Of a stretch of DNA of 32,293 nt, positions 8,312 to 17,188 are shown piece by piece. Within the stretch, counting starts at the first letter, position 1; every line of letters starts with the position of its first letter. Where the stretch lies: assembly GCA_040905965.1 (NCBI GenBank), contig JBBDQP010000060.1:1-32293 (forward strand), written 5' to 3'. A program made the position numbers and the translations under genes. The DNA is from DATHWB01 sp040905965 (GTDB taxonomy: Bacteria; Actinomycetota; Acidimicrobiia; Spongiisociales; ZC4RG35). The notes under the pieces are model-generated. The model was given only the letters and a program-made list of their open reading frames with translations, did not search any database and had not been told where the DNA came from.

Positions 8312-10278
8312 GAACCACCGCCCGCATCACGGTGCTGCTCGGTGTGTTCATCGGGCTTTTCGGGATGCTCGGGATGCGCCTGTGGTTCGTCCAGATCGCC
8401 GAGGGTGCGGCGGCCGCCGGAGTGACCGCTACTCAGGCCTGGATCACCATCTCGACGCCGGCCCCGCGAGGTGACGTGTACGACAAGCGCGGCAATCTTC
8501 TCGCCACGTCTCGGTTCGTGCCCGTCGTCGAAGTCGACCGCCACCTCGTCGACCGGGACCAGGCCGAGAACCTGATCCGCCGGCTTTCGAGCCTTCTCGC
8601 GATTCCTGAATCCGAGATCGCCCATCTCTACGAGGAGGCGGGTGTCAACGGCGTGTTCGAGATCGCCACCGTCGACTCGGTCGACGCCTATCAGATCAAC
8701 GAACAGTTGCGGGACTTCCCCGGCGTGCGAATCAAGCGTGTGCCGGAGCGGATCAACCTGGTCGGCGGCTCGATGGCTCACGTGCTCGGCCATCTCGGGC
8801 TTCCGACCGCGGCCGACCTCGACGAGCGCCCCGAACTCGATCCGAACACCCGGGTGGGCAAGCTCGGTATCGAACGCATCTACGACGAGTGGTTGCAGGG
8901 GGTTCCCGGTGAGCTTGCCTACCGGGTGCAACGCGCCCAGATCACCCAACAGCGGGCCGAGGTGGCGCCAACCCCCGGAAACTCTGTCTATCTCACTTTG
9001 GACCTGCAGCTGCAAGAGGTGGTCGAACGGGCGCTCACCGAAGGCATCGCCCTGTCCAACGAATGGAAGGCGGACCAGCGTCGCCAGGGGCGTGACGGGG
9101 CCCAGAACGTGACCGAGCGGGGCGCCGTCGTCGTGCTCGACGTCCGCACCGGGGCCATATCGGCGATGGCCTCGTATCCGACCTTCGACCCCGGGCTCTT
9201 CGTGGGCGGGCTCGACGATGCCACGTTCACGTCGTTGAACGAATCCGGGGCTCTCCGCAACCTGGCCGTGTCCGGTCTGTACCCGCCCGCCTCCACCTTC
9301 AAGGCCATTACGTACATGACGATTCTCGAAGAGAACGTCCCGCTGCCCGCCAGTGTCGAAGGCGTCGACGCCGCCAGCGGGGTCGTGAACTGCGACGGGC
9401 GTCTCGAATTGGCCGGCCTCTCCGATGGCTCACCGCAGATCTTCACCGACTGGTACTACCCGGATACGAAGGGTTGGCTGGACCTGAGCGCGGCGCTCGA
9501 GCAGTCCTGCAACATCTACTTCTGGTCGGCTGCCCTCGGCATGTATCAGGCGTGGGACGACACTCCGCGTGAGACCGCACTCCAGGACATGGCGCGGGAC
9601 CTCGGATACGGAAGCCAAACGGGTATCGACCTGACCGGGGACGCGTCGGGCATCATCCCCGACCGCGAGCTCTTCTTGCAATGGCAGCAGCAGCAACTCG
9701 ACGATCCGGATGCTCCCCGCCTGCTGGACGCTGCCCGGTTGGAGACATCCGACCCGTGGTTCGGTGGTGACCTCATGAATGCCGCCATCGGTCAGGGTTC
9801 GGTCGTGGCGACACCCCTGCAGGTGGCGGTCTCGTATGCGGCGATGATCAACGGCGGCACCGTGTGGCAGCCGTATGTCGTTGATCAGATCCGCGACGTG
9901 AACGATCAACTCGTCTACGGCAATTCGCCGACCGTGGCGAATCGGGTCAGTCTCGACCCCGCACACGTTTCCTCCCTGCTGGCCGATCTCAACCGGGTCG
10001 TGACCCGCGGAACGGCGGCGAGCTCGTTCAGCGACTTCGGTGACTCGCTCTTCGACGTCGGCGGCAAGACCGGGACTGGTCAGTCCATCGCCACGGCCGA
10101 CAACCACGCCTGGTTCGTCGGTGTGGTGGGCATCAGTGACCCTCGCTATGTGGTGGCAGTGCTCATCGACGAAGGCGGGTCGGGCGGAGCCGTTGCGGCC
10201 CCGGTCGCCCGTCAGATCATGCAGTATCTTCAGGGCGAGGAACTGACACCCATCACGGCGGGAGCGGCCGCCCAATGA
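8308..10278 (+). CDS. mrdA: Penicillin-binding protein 2, elongation transpeptidase
   Basis: The 656-residue class B PBP cross-links peptidoglycan during elongation with RodA. It has an N-terminal membrane anchor (about 7-28), a dimerisation or pedestal domain beginning at the PRGDVYDKRGN block, and a C-terminal transpeptidase domain. Catalytic motifs are STFK (Ser329), SCN (Ser400) and KTGT (Lys587). The start is GTG at 8308, overlapping the mreD stop (GTGA). rodA follows after 10 bases. A cysteine in the SxN motif is a minor variation and not known to abolish activity. Confidence 0.96.
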   Translation: MRTTARITVLLGVFIGLFGMLGMRLWFVQIAEGAAAAGVTATQAWITISTPAPRGDVYDKRGNLLATSRFVPVVEVDRHLVDRDQAENLIRRLSSLLAIPESEIAHLYEEAGVNGVFEIATVDSVDAYQINEQLRDFPGVRIKRVPERINLVGGSMAHVLGHLGLPTAADLDERPELDPNTRVGKLGIERIYDEWLQGVPGELAYRVQRAQITQQRAEVAPTPGNSVYLTLDLQLQEVVERALTEGIALSNEWKADQRRQGRDGAQNVTERGAVVVLDVRTGAISAMASYPTFDPGLFVGGLDDATFTSLNESGALRNLAVSGLYPPASTFKAITYMTILEENVPLPASVEGVDAASGVVNCDGRLELAGLSDGSPQIFTDWYYPDTKGWLDLSAALEQSCNIYFWSAALGMYQAWDDTPRETALQDMARDLGYGSQTGIDLTGDASGIIPDRELFLQWQQQQLDDPDAPRLLDAARLETSDPWFGGDLMNAAIGQGSVVATPLQVAVSYAAMINGGTVWQPYVVDQIRDVNDQLVYGNSPTVANRVSLDPAHVSSLLADLNRVVTRGTAASSFSDFGDSLFDVGGKTGTGQSIATADNHAWFVGVVGISDPRYVVAVLIDEGGSGGAVAAPVARQIMQYLQGEELTPITAGAAAQ

Positions 10279-10288
10279 GGTACGACTG

Positions 10289-11467
10289 ATGGCCACGCTC
10301 ACCTCTCCCACGTCGATCGCCATCGACGACCGGCGCGGGAACCGTCCGGACGTCACGTTGATCACCCTTCAGATCCTGCTCAGCGCCCTCGGACTCATCA
10401 TGATCTATTCGGCGACCCGCTTCGCGCTGGAGCGGGCGGCCGAGTTCCCCACATTCACAGTCGAGCGCCAGGCCATCTTCGTGACCGCCGGGCTCATCGC
10501 GTTCTATCTCATCTCCCAAGTCGACTACCGCGAGTACGAGACGATGATTCCGCTCTTGTACGGCGGCACGCTCGTCGGGCTCGCCGCGGTGTTCCTGTTC
10601 GACCCGATCAACGGTGCTCGGCGCTGGATCCCGCTGCAGTGGTTCAACCTCCAGCCCGCCGAATTCGCCAAGGTCGTGGTCATCCTGACCGTCGCATATG
10701 TGCTCGCAGTGGGGACCCACGAAGATCAACCGCTGCGGTGGAAGAAGATCTTCCAGACAGGCCTGTGGATGGCCGTCCCGTTCGTGATGATCGCGATCGA
10801 GCCCGATCTGGGAACGGCACTCGTCTTTCCGTTCGTCTGGTTCATCATGCTGTTCGTCGCCGGGGCGACGTGGAAGCAACTCAGCTCCATCTTGGCGACG
10901 GCATTCGCCGCCGTCGCCCTCGCGTGGCGGACAGGGGTGCTGCAACAACACCAGGTGGACCGGATCACCGTGTTCATGGACCCCGCCGGGGCCGATCCGC
11001 AGGGCATCGGGTTCCAACTCCGCCAGTCGAAACTGGCCATCGGATCGGGTCAGCTCTTCGGGAAGGGCCTCTTCGAAGGCACCCAGACGAACTTCTCCTA
11101 TGTCCCGGACCAGGAGACCGACTTCATCTTCACTGCCGTCGGCGAGCAACTGGGATTCGTCGGTGGGATCGTCGTGCTGTTCCTCTTCGCTCTCATCGTG
11201 TGGAGGCTCATCGTGATCGCCCTCTCCGCCCGGGATCGCTTTGGCAGTCTGCTGGCGGCAGGGACGGCGGCGATGGTGGTGTTCCACGTGTTCGTCAACA
11301 TCGGCATGACCATCGGCATCGCACCGGTGACCGGACTCCCGTTGCCGTTCCTGTCGATGGGCGGGTCGTTCTATCTGGCGATGTCCATCGCGTTCGGAAT
11401 CTGCAATTCGGTGTACCTGCGTCGAACTCCGGTGCCCGGCGAGCGCTATCGGAGTCGCACCCGCTAG
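10289..11467 (+). CDS. rodA: Peptidoglycan glycosyltransferase RodA (SEDS family)
   Basis: The 392-residue polytopic protein polymerises lipid II glycan strands with PBP2. It shows about ten membrane helices, a NGARRWIPL block, and the conserved extracellular loop PDQETDFIF. Asp278 in this loop corresponds to the essential SEDS aspartate. The C-terminal GLPLPFLSMGGS is the family signature. It is separated from the PBP2 gene by 10 bases and ends the elongasome operon. Its position beside PBP2 and mreBCD favours RodA over FtsW. Confidence 0.95.
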   Translation: MATLTSPTSIAIDDRRGNRPDVTLITLQILLSALGLIMIYSATRFALERAAEFPTFTVERQAIFVTAGLIAFYLISQVDYREYETMIPLLYGGTLVGLAAVFLFDPINGARRWIPLQWFNLQPAEFAKVVVILTVAYVLAVGTHEDQPLRWKKIFQTGLWMAVPFVMIAIEPDLGTALVFPFVWFIMLFVAGATWKQLSSILATAFAAVALAWRTGVLQQHQVDRITVFMDPAGADPQGIGFQLRQSKLAIGSGQLFGKGLFEGTQTNFSYVPDQETDFIFTAVGEQLGFVGGIVVLFLFALIVWRLIVIALSARDRFGSLLAAGTAAMVVFHVFVNIGMTIGIAPVTGLPLPFLSMGGSFYLAMSIAFGICNSVYLRRTPVPGERYRSRTR

Positions 11468-11479
11468 GCGATGCTCCGC

Positions 11480-11485
11480 TAGCGT
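11480..11485 (+). promoter_or_regulatory. Candidate -10 element for a leaderless tdk transcript
   Basis: TAGCGT lies 8 bases before the tdk ATG, and no Shine-Dalgarno is present. Transcription would start at or next to the start codon. The hexamer lies in the loop of a small CTCCG/CGGAG hairpin (11474-11490). No good -35 was seen. Confidence 0.4.
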
Positions 11486-11493
11486 CGGAGTCC

Positions 11494-12090
11494 ATGTACC
11501 GCCGACCTCAGTCGGGCTGGCTCGAAGTCATCTGCGGTCCGATGTTTTCCGGCAAGAGCGAAGAGCTCATCCGCCGGGTGACCAGGACCCGGATCGCCCG
11601 CCTCCCAGTCCAAACCTTCAAACCCGCAGTCGACGTTCGGTACGCCGAGCACCATGTGGTCAGTCACTCCTCCATGCGAGCCGAGGCGATCCCGGTTTCG
11701 GACTCGGCAGAACTGCTCAGAACGGTCGAAGACTCGACCATCGTTGTCGGGATCGACGAAGGACAATTCTTCGACATCGGTCTCGTCGATGTGTGCGAGG
11801 CTCTTGCCGCCGCAGGCAAGCAGGTGATCGTCGCCGGTCTCGACCTCGACTACATGCGCCGCCCGTTCGAACCGATTCCGACATTGTGCGGTCGGGCTGA
11901 GTACGTGACGAAGGCCTTGGCCGTGTGCCACCGGTGCGGCGGTCCCGCCCTGTACACCCAGCGGACCGTACGGTCAGACGATCTGGTGGTTCTCGGGGCA
12001 CAGGATTCCTACGAGGCGAGATGTCGGTTCTGCTACGACCCGACCGAGCCTGAGCAGCCCTCCCTCGCCCTGGACGACGAGACCGCGTGA
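11494..12090 (+). CDS. tdk: Thymidine kinase (type II)
   Basis: The 198-residue salvage enzyme phosphorylates thymidine with ATP. The P-loop GPMFSGKS is at residues 15-22 and the catalytic base Glu89 lies in IDEGQFF. A zinc site is formed by four cysteines (145, 148, 177, 180), all present. The length is normal. The ATG at 11494 directly precedes the conserved N-terminus. It sits between rodA and RNase E/G; I do not know this gene to be part of that block in other Actinobacteria. Confidence 0.94.
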   Translation: MYRRPQSGWLEVICGPMFSGKSEELIRRVTRTRIARLPVQTFKPAVDVRYAEHHVVSHSSMRAEAIPVSDSAELLRTVEDSTIVVGIDEGQFFDIGLVDVCEALAAAGKQVIVAGLDLDYMRRPFEPIPTLCGRAEYVTKALAVCHRCGGPALYTQRTVRSDDLVVLGAQDSYEARCRFCYDPTEPEQPSLALDDETA

Positions 12091-12122
12091 CCCAGGTTTC
12101 GCGGTCCCTGCCCGACGCCTGT

Positions 12123-12353
12123 TACCGTATGTCCGCCATCCAGCGATGGCTGCGCATCCGCATGGTGACTTCGCAATCGACATCACGGCATGCGCATTTC
12201 CACCGGTCTCGGAGTCGTTCGTGTACCTGACATATCCACCGTCGAAGCACCTCGCCAGGAGGTTGCTCCGTGGAGCGTCAGTCACTTCCGGCTCCCCACA
12301 TCCGGTGTCCCGGCCCGCTGACGGGCCGCCACCACCAATAGGAGCATTCATCG
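12123..12353 (+). promoter_or_regulatory. Long 5' leader of the RNase E/G gene
   Basis: A -10-like TACCGT (12123-12128) would give a leader of about 220 bases, the longest in the window. It holds a 7-bp hairpin (12311-12328, CGGCCCG/CGGGCCG, loop CTGA) shortly before AGGAG (12340-12344) and the ATG at 12354. Autoregulation through the leader is known for enterobacterial RNase E; applying this here is inference. Confidence 0.35.
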
Positions 12354-13904
12354 ATGGCATTCTTTCGCAAGCGCGACGCGCAGGTGATCAGGAAGGGTTC
12401 GGCAGACAAGGTCGAGGTACGTAAGACTCGACGCATCGGCGGCCAGAAGGTTGAAGTCCGCCGCATCACCGAGACGACCCCCGCCGACCGACGGTCATCG
12501 CAGGACAAGAAGCAGCAGGGCCGGCAGCGGCAACGCCAGGACTCGTCCGCGAAGTCTGGGCTCGACACCACCCGGCGTCGGCGACCGCCGCGCGAAGACG
12601 AGATCATCATCCCGCCCGAGTCCCTGCGGAAGCAGATGCTCGTCCGGGTTCGGTCCCATCAGACGCAGGTGGTCGTTCTCGAAGGCCCCCAACTTGTCGA
12701 GCACTACGTTGCAACCGCCGAATCCGAGTCACTCGTCGGCAACATCTACCTCGGGCGTGTTCGCAACGTTCTTCCCGGGATGGAAGCGGCATTCGTCGAC
12801 TTCGGTGCCGCCAAGAACGGGGTCGTATACGCCTCGGACGTGCGGACCGACGACAGTGCCCGAGGCAAGAGGAAGCCGCGCATCGAAGAGGTCCTCAAGG
12901 AAGGCGACGAGATCCTCGTCCAGGTGGTGAAGGATGCGATGGGCGCCAAAGGTGCCCGGCTCACCGGACAACCGTCACTGCCCGGCCGCTACCTCGTCCT
13001 CGTCCCCGATTCAGACGCCCACGGCATCTCGCGCCGGCTGCCTGAAGAAGAGCGTCAGCGTCTCCGTGAGGTCATCTCGAAGGTCAAGCCCAGTGGCTTT
13101 GGGGTCATCGTTCGTACGGCTGCCCTGCATGCCTCCGACGAGGAGATCGCCGCCGACATCAGTCGACTCCACAAGGCTTGGGAGCAGATCGTGAAGGGCA
13201 ACGCCGGCGGGGGAGCGCCCCGTCTCGTGTATGCCGAGCCCGACATGCTGATTCGCGTGATCCGAGAGCACTTCACTGGTGACTTCAAGCGGATGCTCAT
13301 CGACGATGCCGCCGCGCTCGAACAGGTCAACGAGTATCTGCGGAGCACGGCGCCCGACCTCGTGTCGAAGGTCTCGATGTACACCGACGAGATGGCGCTG
13401 TTCGAGCGTTACCACGTCGAGGACCAGCTCCGCAAAGCACTCGACCGCAGGGTCTACCTGCAGTCGGGAGGACACCTGGTCATCGACCGGACCGAGGCGC
13501 TCACCGTCATCGACGTCAACACCGGCAAGTTCGTTGGCTCCTCCAGTCTCGAAGAGACCGTGCTCCAGAACAACCTCGAAGCAGCCGAGGAGATCGGCCG
13601 CCAGCTGCGGTTGCGGGACATCGGCGGGATCATCGTCATTGATTTCATCGACATGGAGACCGAGAAGAATCAGCAGTTGGTGCTCCGCAGGTTGCGGGAG
13701 ACCCTGGCGAGGGATCGGACCCGGACCCAGGTGTTCGAAGTCTCCCATCTCGGGCTCGTCGAGATGACCCGCAAGAACGTCTCCGCCGGACTACTCGAAA
13801 CCTTTTCGCACAAGTGTGAGGCCTGTGAAGGCCGCGGCATCATCCTCCACGAAGAAGCCGCCGCCCTCGCCGTCCCCCTCGGCTACGAGGATGACATCGA
13901 CTAG
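12354..13904 (+). CDS. rng: Ribonuclease E/G family endoribonuclease
   Basis: The 516-residue protein cleaves single-stranded RNA in rRNA maturation and mRNA decay. A basic, disordered N-terminal extension (about 1-85) precedes the S1-containing catalytic domain. Metal-binding Asp387 (DVNTG) and Asp430 (IDFIDM) are spaced 43 residues apart, as in E. coli RNase E. The zinc-link Cys488 and Cys491 (CEAC) lie 101 residues after the first Asp, also as expected. It lacks the long C-terminal degradosome scaffold, so it is RNase G-like in size, although actinobacterial versions are often named rne. It lies immediately upstream of rplU. Confidence 0.94.
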   Translation: MAFFRKRDAQVIRKGSADKVEVRKTRRIGGQKVEVRRITETTPADRRSSQDKKQQGRQRQRQDSSAKSGLDTTRRRRPPREDEIIIPPESLRKQMLVRVRSHQTQVVVLEGPQLVEHYVATAESESLVGNIYLGRVRNVLPGMEAAFVDFGAAKNGVVYASDVRTDDSARGKRKPRIEEVLKEGDEILVQVVKDAMGAKGARLTGQPSLPGRYLVLVPDSDAHGISRRLPEEERQRLREVISKVKPSGFGVIVRTAALHASDEEIAADISRLHKAWEQIVKGNAGGGAPRLVYAEPDMLIRVIREHFTGDFKRMLIDDAAALEQVNEYLRSTAPDLVSKVSMYTDEMALFERYHVEDQLRKALDRRVYLQSGGHLVIDRTEALTVIDVNTGKFVGSSSLEETVLQNNLEAAEEIGRQLRLRDIGGIIVIDFIDMETEKNQQLVLRRLRETLARDRTRTQVFEVSHLGLVEMTRKNVSAGLLETFSHKCEACEGRGIILHEEAAALAVPLGYEDDID

Positions 13905-13922
13905 GCCCCCCTCGGCCTCGCT

Positions 13923-13952
13923 TTGCCCCGACCTGTCACACCCCGATATACT
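13923..13952 (+). promoter_or_regulatory. Promoter for rplU-rpmA-obgE-proB
   Basis: TTGCCC (13923-13928) and TATACT (13947-13952) are separated by 18 bases. TATACT is the best -10 hexamer in the window. The predicted leader is about 30 bases and contains AGAGG just before the rplU ATG at 13988. Confidence 0.6.
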
Positions 13953-13987
13953 CAGCGGTCGTTCCCCCCTTTTCCAGAGGTTTGTCC

Positions 13988-14389
13988 ATGTACGCCATCA
14001 TCCGCACCGGCGGCAAGCAGACAAAAGTCCGTCCCGGCGACGTGATCGATGTCGAACTGCTGAAGACCGACGACGAAAATGTGACATTCACGCCGCTGCT
14101 CGTCGTCGACGAGGCCGGAACCGCCTTCAGCGACCGGAAGCTGCTCGCCGATGCCACCGTCAGCGCCAAGGTGCTCGGTGTCGTCAAAGGCGAGAAGATC
14201 GACATCTTCAAGTACAAGAACAAGACCGGCTATCGCCGTCGCCAGGGTCACCGTCAGCGCTACACCAGCCTCGAGGTGACCGACATCGTCCTCCCGAAGG
14301 GTGCGGCGAAGAAGGCTGGGACGAAGACTGCGACCAAGGCTGCGACCAAGAAGGCTGCCCCTGCCCCTGCCGCAGCCGAAGAGGAGTGA
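13988..14389 (+). CDS. rplU: 50S ribosomal protein L21
   Basis: The 133-residue protein binds 23S rRNA in the large subunit. The N-terminus YAIIRTGGKQTKV and the block GYRRRQGHRQ are diagnostic. It is about 30 residues longer than the typical L21, through a Lys/Ala-rich C-terminal tail ending in EEE. I chose the ATG at 13988 over an in-frame TTG six bases earlier, because AGAGG is well spaced for the ATG. rpmA follows after three bases. Confidence 0.97.
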   Translation: MYAIIRTGGKQTKVRPGDVIDVELLKTDDENVTFTPLLVVDEAGTAFSDRKLLADATVSAKVLGVVKGEKIDIFKYKNKTGYRRRQGHRQRYTSLEVTDIVLPKGAAKKAGTKTATKAATKKAAPAPAAAEEE

Positions 14390-14392
14390 GAG

Positions 14393-14644
14393 ATGTCCAA
14401 GACGAAAGCTGGCGGCTCCAGTAAGAACGGCCGCGACTCCAACGCGCAACGTCTCGGTTCCAAGGTGTTCGACGGCCAGGTCGTCGACGCCGGCGCCGTC
14501 ATCGTGCGTCAGCGCGGGACCCGTATCCACCCCGGCGAGAACGTGGGTCGCGGCAGCGACGACACGCTCTTTGCGATGAAGCCTGGGACCGTCAAGTACG
14601 GCACTCGGCGTAATCGCCGTCAGGTGGACGTCCTCACCGACTGA
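14393..14644 (+). CDS. rpmA: 50S ribosomal protein L27
   Basis: The 83-residue protein lies near the peptidyl-transferase centre. KAGGSSKNGRDSNAQRLG is the hallmark N-terminus, and HPGENVGRGSDDTLFA is also conserved. No firmicute-type cleavable N-terminal extension is present. It is located between rplU and obgE, a near-universal arrangement. Confidence 0.98.
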   Translation: MSKTKAGGSSKNGRDSNAQRLGSKVFDGQVVDAGAVIVRQRGTRIHPGENVGRGSDDTLFAMKPGTVKYGTRRNRRQVDVLTD

Positions 14645-14659
14645 TTTCGGTCCGGTCGC

Positions 14660-15940
14660 ATGTTCGTCGACCGGGTTCGCATCCACGTCCGCGCCGGCGA
14701 TGGCGGAGCGGGCGTGGTTTCGTTTGTGCGCTCCAAAGGCCGCCCACAGGGGAAACCGGTGGGCGGATCGGGAGGCGACGGGGGCAGTGTCATCGTCGAA
14801 GTCGACGAGGGCATGGCCTCCCTTCTCCGCTATCGGCGTAACCCCCATCATGCCGCCCCCAAAGGACTGCACGGCAGCGGTGATCTGAAACATGGCAAGA
14901 GAGGCGAAGACCTCGTCCTCCCGGTGCCGGCCGGAACGATCGTGCGGGACGACACCGGACGTGTGGTCGCCGACCTCGTCCGCCATGGTCAGCGGGCCAC
15001 GATTCTCGACGGGGGTCGCGGGGGACGGGGAAACGCTGCCTTCGTCTCACCGAAACTGCGTGCGCCATCGGTGGCCGAACAGGGCGAATACGGTCCGGAA
15101 CGCACCTTCGAACTCGAGTTGAAGCTGATGGCCGACGCCGCGCTCGTCGGATTCCCGAACGCCGGGAAGAGCACCTTCATCTCGCGGGTGTCTGCGGCCA
15201 AACCGAAAGTGGCCGACTACCCGTTCACGACGCTCGAACCGCATCTCGGAGTGGTGACCGTCGACGACCACGAGTTCGTGATCGCTGACATTCCCGGGCT
15301 GATCGAAGGTGCGGCGGAAGGCAGGGGACTCGGCCATGAGTTCCTTCGCCACGTCGAACGGGCTCGGGCTCTCGTCATACTTCTCGATCCGGCGGCGTTC
15401 GCCGAACACCCGCCGGCCGAACAGCTCCGGATCCTCCTCTCCGAATTGGAAGCCTTCAACCCCGACCTGGTCGCTCGCCCGCACGTGATCCTGGTGGGGA
15501 AATCCGATCTCGAAGGAGCGGCGGAGGCCGCCGAAGAGATCGAGGGTGCCACACGCGTCTCGCCGCTGACAGGGGACGGACTGAGCGAGGCGCTCTACCG
15601 GATCGCCGGCGCCGTCGAACAGGCCCGGCGCGAAGCGCCGGATCGTCAAGGTTATGTCCTGCATCGGCCCGTCGTACCGCCCTTCCGGCTGCGCCGCGAC
15701 GGCGCGACGTGGGTGGTGGAGGGCGTCGGCGCCGAACGTGCGGTGCGCTTCTCCGATCTCACCAACCCGCAGGCCGCCGATCTCGCCTCAGATCGACTTA
15801 CCCGGCTCGGAATTGACGACGCATTGGCGGCGGCAGGCGCCGAGGATGGAGACTCGGTGCGCATCGGGGACCTCGAATTCGAATACGCCCGGCGCTTCGA
15901 CGACGAATGGGACGAAGGAGACGAGGGCGAAGAAGAATGA
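14660..15940 (+). CDS. obgE: GTPase Obg
   Basis: The 426-residue ribosome-associated GTPase acts in 50S assembly and stress control. It has a glycine-rich Obg fold (1-158), a G domain with G1 GFPNAGKS (164-171) and G3 DIPG (210-213), and a C-terminal OCT domain (about 330-405). The tail is acidic. The G4 motif, normally NKxD, reads GKSD (280-283), so the guanine-contacting Asn is replaced by Gly. The stop overlaps the proB ATG (ATGA). Identity is certain; the G4 change is the only oddity. Confidence 0.96.
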   Translation: MFVDRVRIHVRAGDGGAGVVSFVRSKGRPQGKPVGGSGGDGGSVIVEVDEGMASLLRYRRNPHHAAPKGLHGSGDLKHGKRGEDLVLPVPAGTIVRDDTGRVVADLVRHGQRATILDGGRGGRGNAAFVSPKLRAPSVAEQGEYGPERTFELELKLMADAALVGFPNAGKSTFISRVSAAKPKVADYPFTTLEPHLGVVTVDDHEFVIADIPGLIEGAAEGRGLGHEFLRHVERARALVILLDPAAFAEHPPAEQLRILLSELEAFNPDLVARPHVILVGKSDLEGAAEAAEEIEGATRVSPLTGDGLSEALYRIAGAVEQARREAPDRQGYVLHRPVVPPFRLRRDGATWVVEGVGAERAVRFSDLTNPQAADLASDRLTRLGIDDALAAAGAEDGDSVRIGDLEFEYARRFDDEWDEGDEGEEE

Positions 15941-17034
15941 GGAGGCCGATCTCAGAACGTTCGACCGTCGTGGTCAAGATCGGCTCGTCGTCGTTGACGC
16001 GGGGACGACCGGGGCTCGACGCCGACGCGTTGCGGTCCGTCGTCGCCCAGGTCGTGTGGCTGCGAGACCACGGACACCCGGTGGTACTGGTCACCTCGGC
16101 TGCCGTGGCTGCCGGATTACCCGCCCTGGGACTCGACAGGCGGCCGACAGATATGCCTGGACTGCAAGCGGCGGCTGCGGTCGGCCAGAGCAGGCTCATG
16201 CAGGCGTACACGGACGCGTTCGACGCCCATGGCGTCACCGTCGGCCAGGTCCTGTTGACTCGCAACGTCCTCGCTGACCGAGACCAGTACCTCCATGCTC
16301 GTCAGGCCTTCGAACGGCTCCTTGCGCTGGGAGTCGTGCCAATCGTGAACGAGAACGACACCGTCGCCATCGAAGAGCTGCGCATGGGTGACAACGACCG
16401 TCTCGCCGCCATGGTCGGCCATCTCGTCGGCGCCGGTCTCTTGCTCCTGTTGACCGACACTTCTGGGATCTTTTCGGCCGATCCTCGCAACGATGCCGGG
16501 GCCACGTTGCTCAGCGCGGTAGAGCACACAGACTCGGTCCTCGATGAGCTCACCCGCGGCGGGGCCGGCCCCCTCGGATCGGGGGGGATCAGCACGAAGG
16601 TGGCCGCTGCCCGGATGGCGGCATGGTCGGGGATTCCGACGGTGATCGCCCCGGCGGACGCACCCGAAGTGGCGGCACTCGCAGTCGGTGGCGGCGAGAT
16701 CGGGACGTGGATCGAGCCCCGATCGCAGCGGTTGCCCGCCCGCAAGCTGTGGATCGCCTTCGGCCAGCCGTCTGAGGGCCGGATCGTCGTCGACGCCGGG
16801 GCCCGCACCGCCATCGCCCGCGGTGGGTCCTCGCTGCTCCCTGTGGGTGTCACCGCGGTCGAAGGCGACTTCTCGGCGGGTGCCGCCGCCGAAGTCGCCG
16901 GTCCCGACGGCCACCTGATCGCCAAAGGCCTCAGTCGTTTCGATGCCGAAGACCTCCGCCGCCGCGCCGGCCACCGCTCCGACCACGGTGAAGTGGCCAT
17001 CCACCGCGACGACATGATCGTCCTGACGCCCTAG
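15937..17034 (+). CDS. proB: Glutamate 5-kinase
   Basis: The 365-residue enzyme phosphorylates glutamate in the first step of proline synthesis. The amino-acid-kinase domain (about 1-260) starts with VVVKIGSSSLT and contains the block PIVNENDTVAIEELRMGDND. A PUA domain follows (about 275-360). I chose ATG 15937, which overlaps the obgE stop by four bases. No proA follows, although proB and proA are neighbours in many Actinobacteria. Instead a palindromic repeat begins inside the stop codon. Confidence 0.95.
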   Translation: MRRPISERSTVVVKIGSSSLTRGRPGLDADALRSVVAQVVWLRDHGHPVVLVTSAAVAAGLPALGLDRRPTDMPGLQAAAAVGQSRLMQAYTDAFDAHGVTVGQVLLTRNVLADRDQYLHARQAFERLLALGVVPIVNENDTVAIEELRMGDNDRLAAMVGHLVGAGLLLLLTDTSGIFSADPRNDAGATLLSAVEHTDSVLDELTRGGAGPLGSGGISTKVAAARMAAWSGIPTVIAPADAPEVAALAVGGGEIGTWIEPRSQRLPARKLWIAFGQPSEGRIVVDAGARTAIARGGSSLLPVGVTAVEGDFSAGAAAEVAGPDGHLIAKGLSRFDAEDLRRRAGHRSDHGEVAIHRDDMIVLTP

Positions 17035-17183
17035 ATCGCCTTCCCCGCTGGGGAAGGTGGCGTCACAACTGGTTGTGACGCCGGAAGGGGCAAGGAACCT
17101 CGCGTCAGAGACTCGCTCGCAGAGCCTCGCTCGGCCCCCCTCGACGGACTTCGTCCGTCGGTCCCCCCAGTTGGGGACCGATC
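17033..17183 (-). repeat. Modular palindromic repeat, second copy, order swapped
   Basis: Read on the minus strand, this copy holds module B (17183-17109) and then module A (17091-17033). Module A matches 5191-5250 with one substitution over 59 bases. Module B shares the GGTCCCC hairpin and the long GCGAG-rich tract, but has a different internal insert (hairpin CGACGGA/TCCGTCG). It fills almost the whole space between the convergent proB and the gene ending at 17189. Confidence 0.85.
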
Positions 17184-17188
17184 GCTCG

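Noticed and set aside
12146..12424. Open frame of 92 codons in the RNase E/G leader
   Set aside because: It runs into the RNase gene in another frame, has no ribosome site and looks like chance coding in GC-rich DNA.
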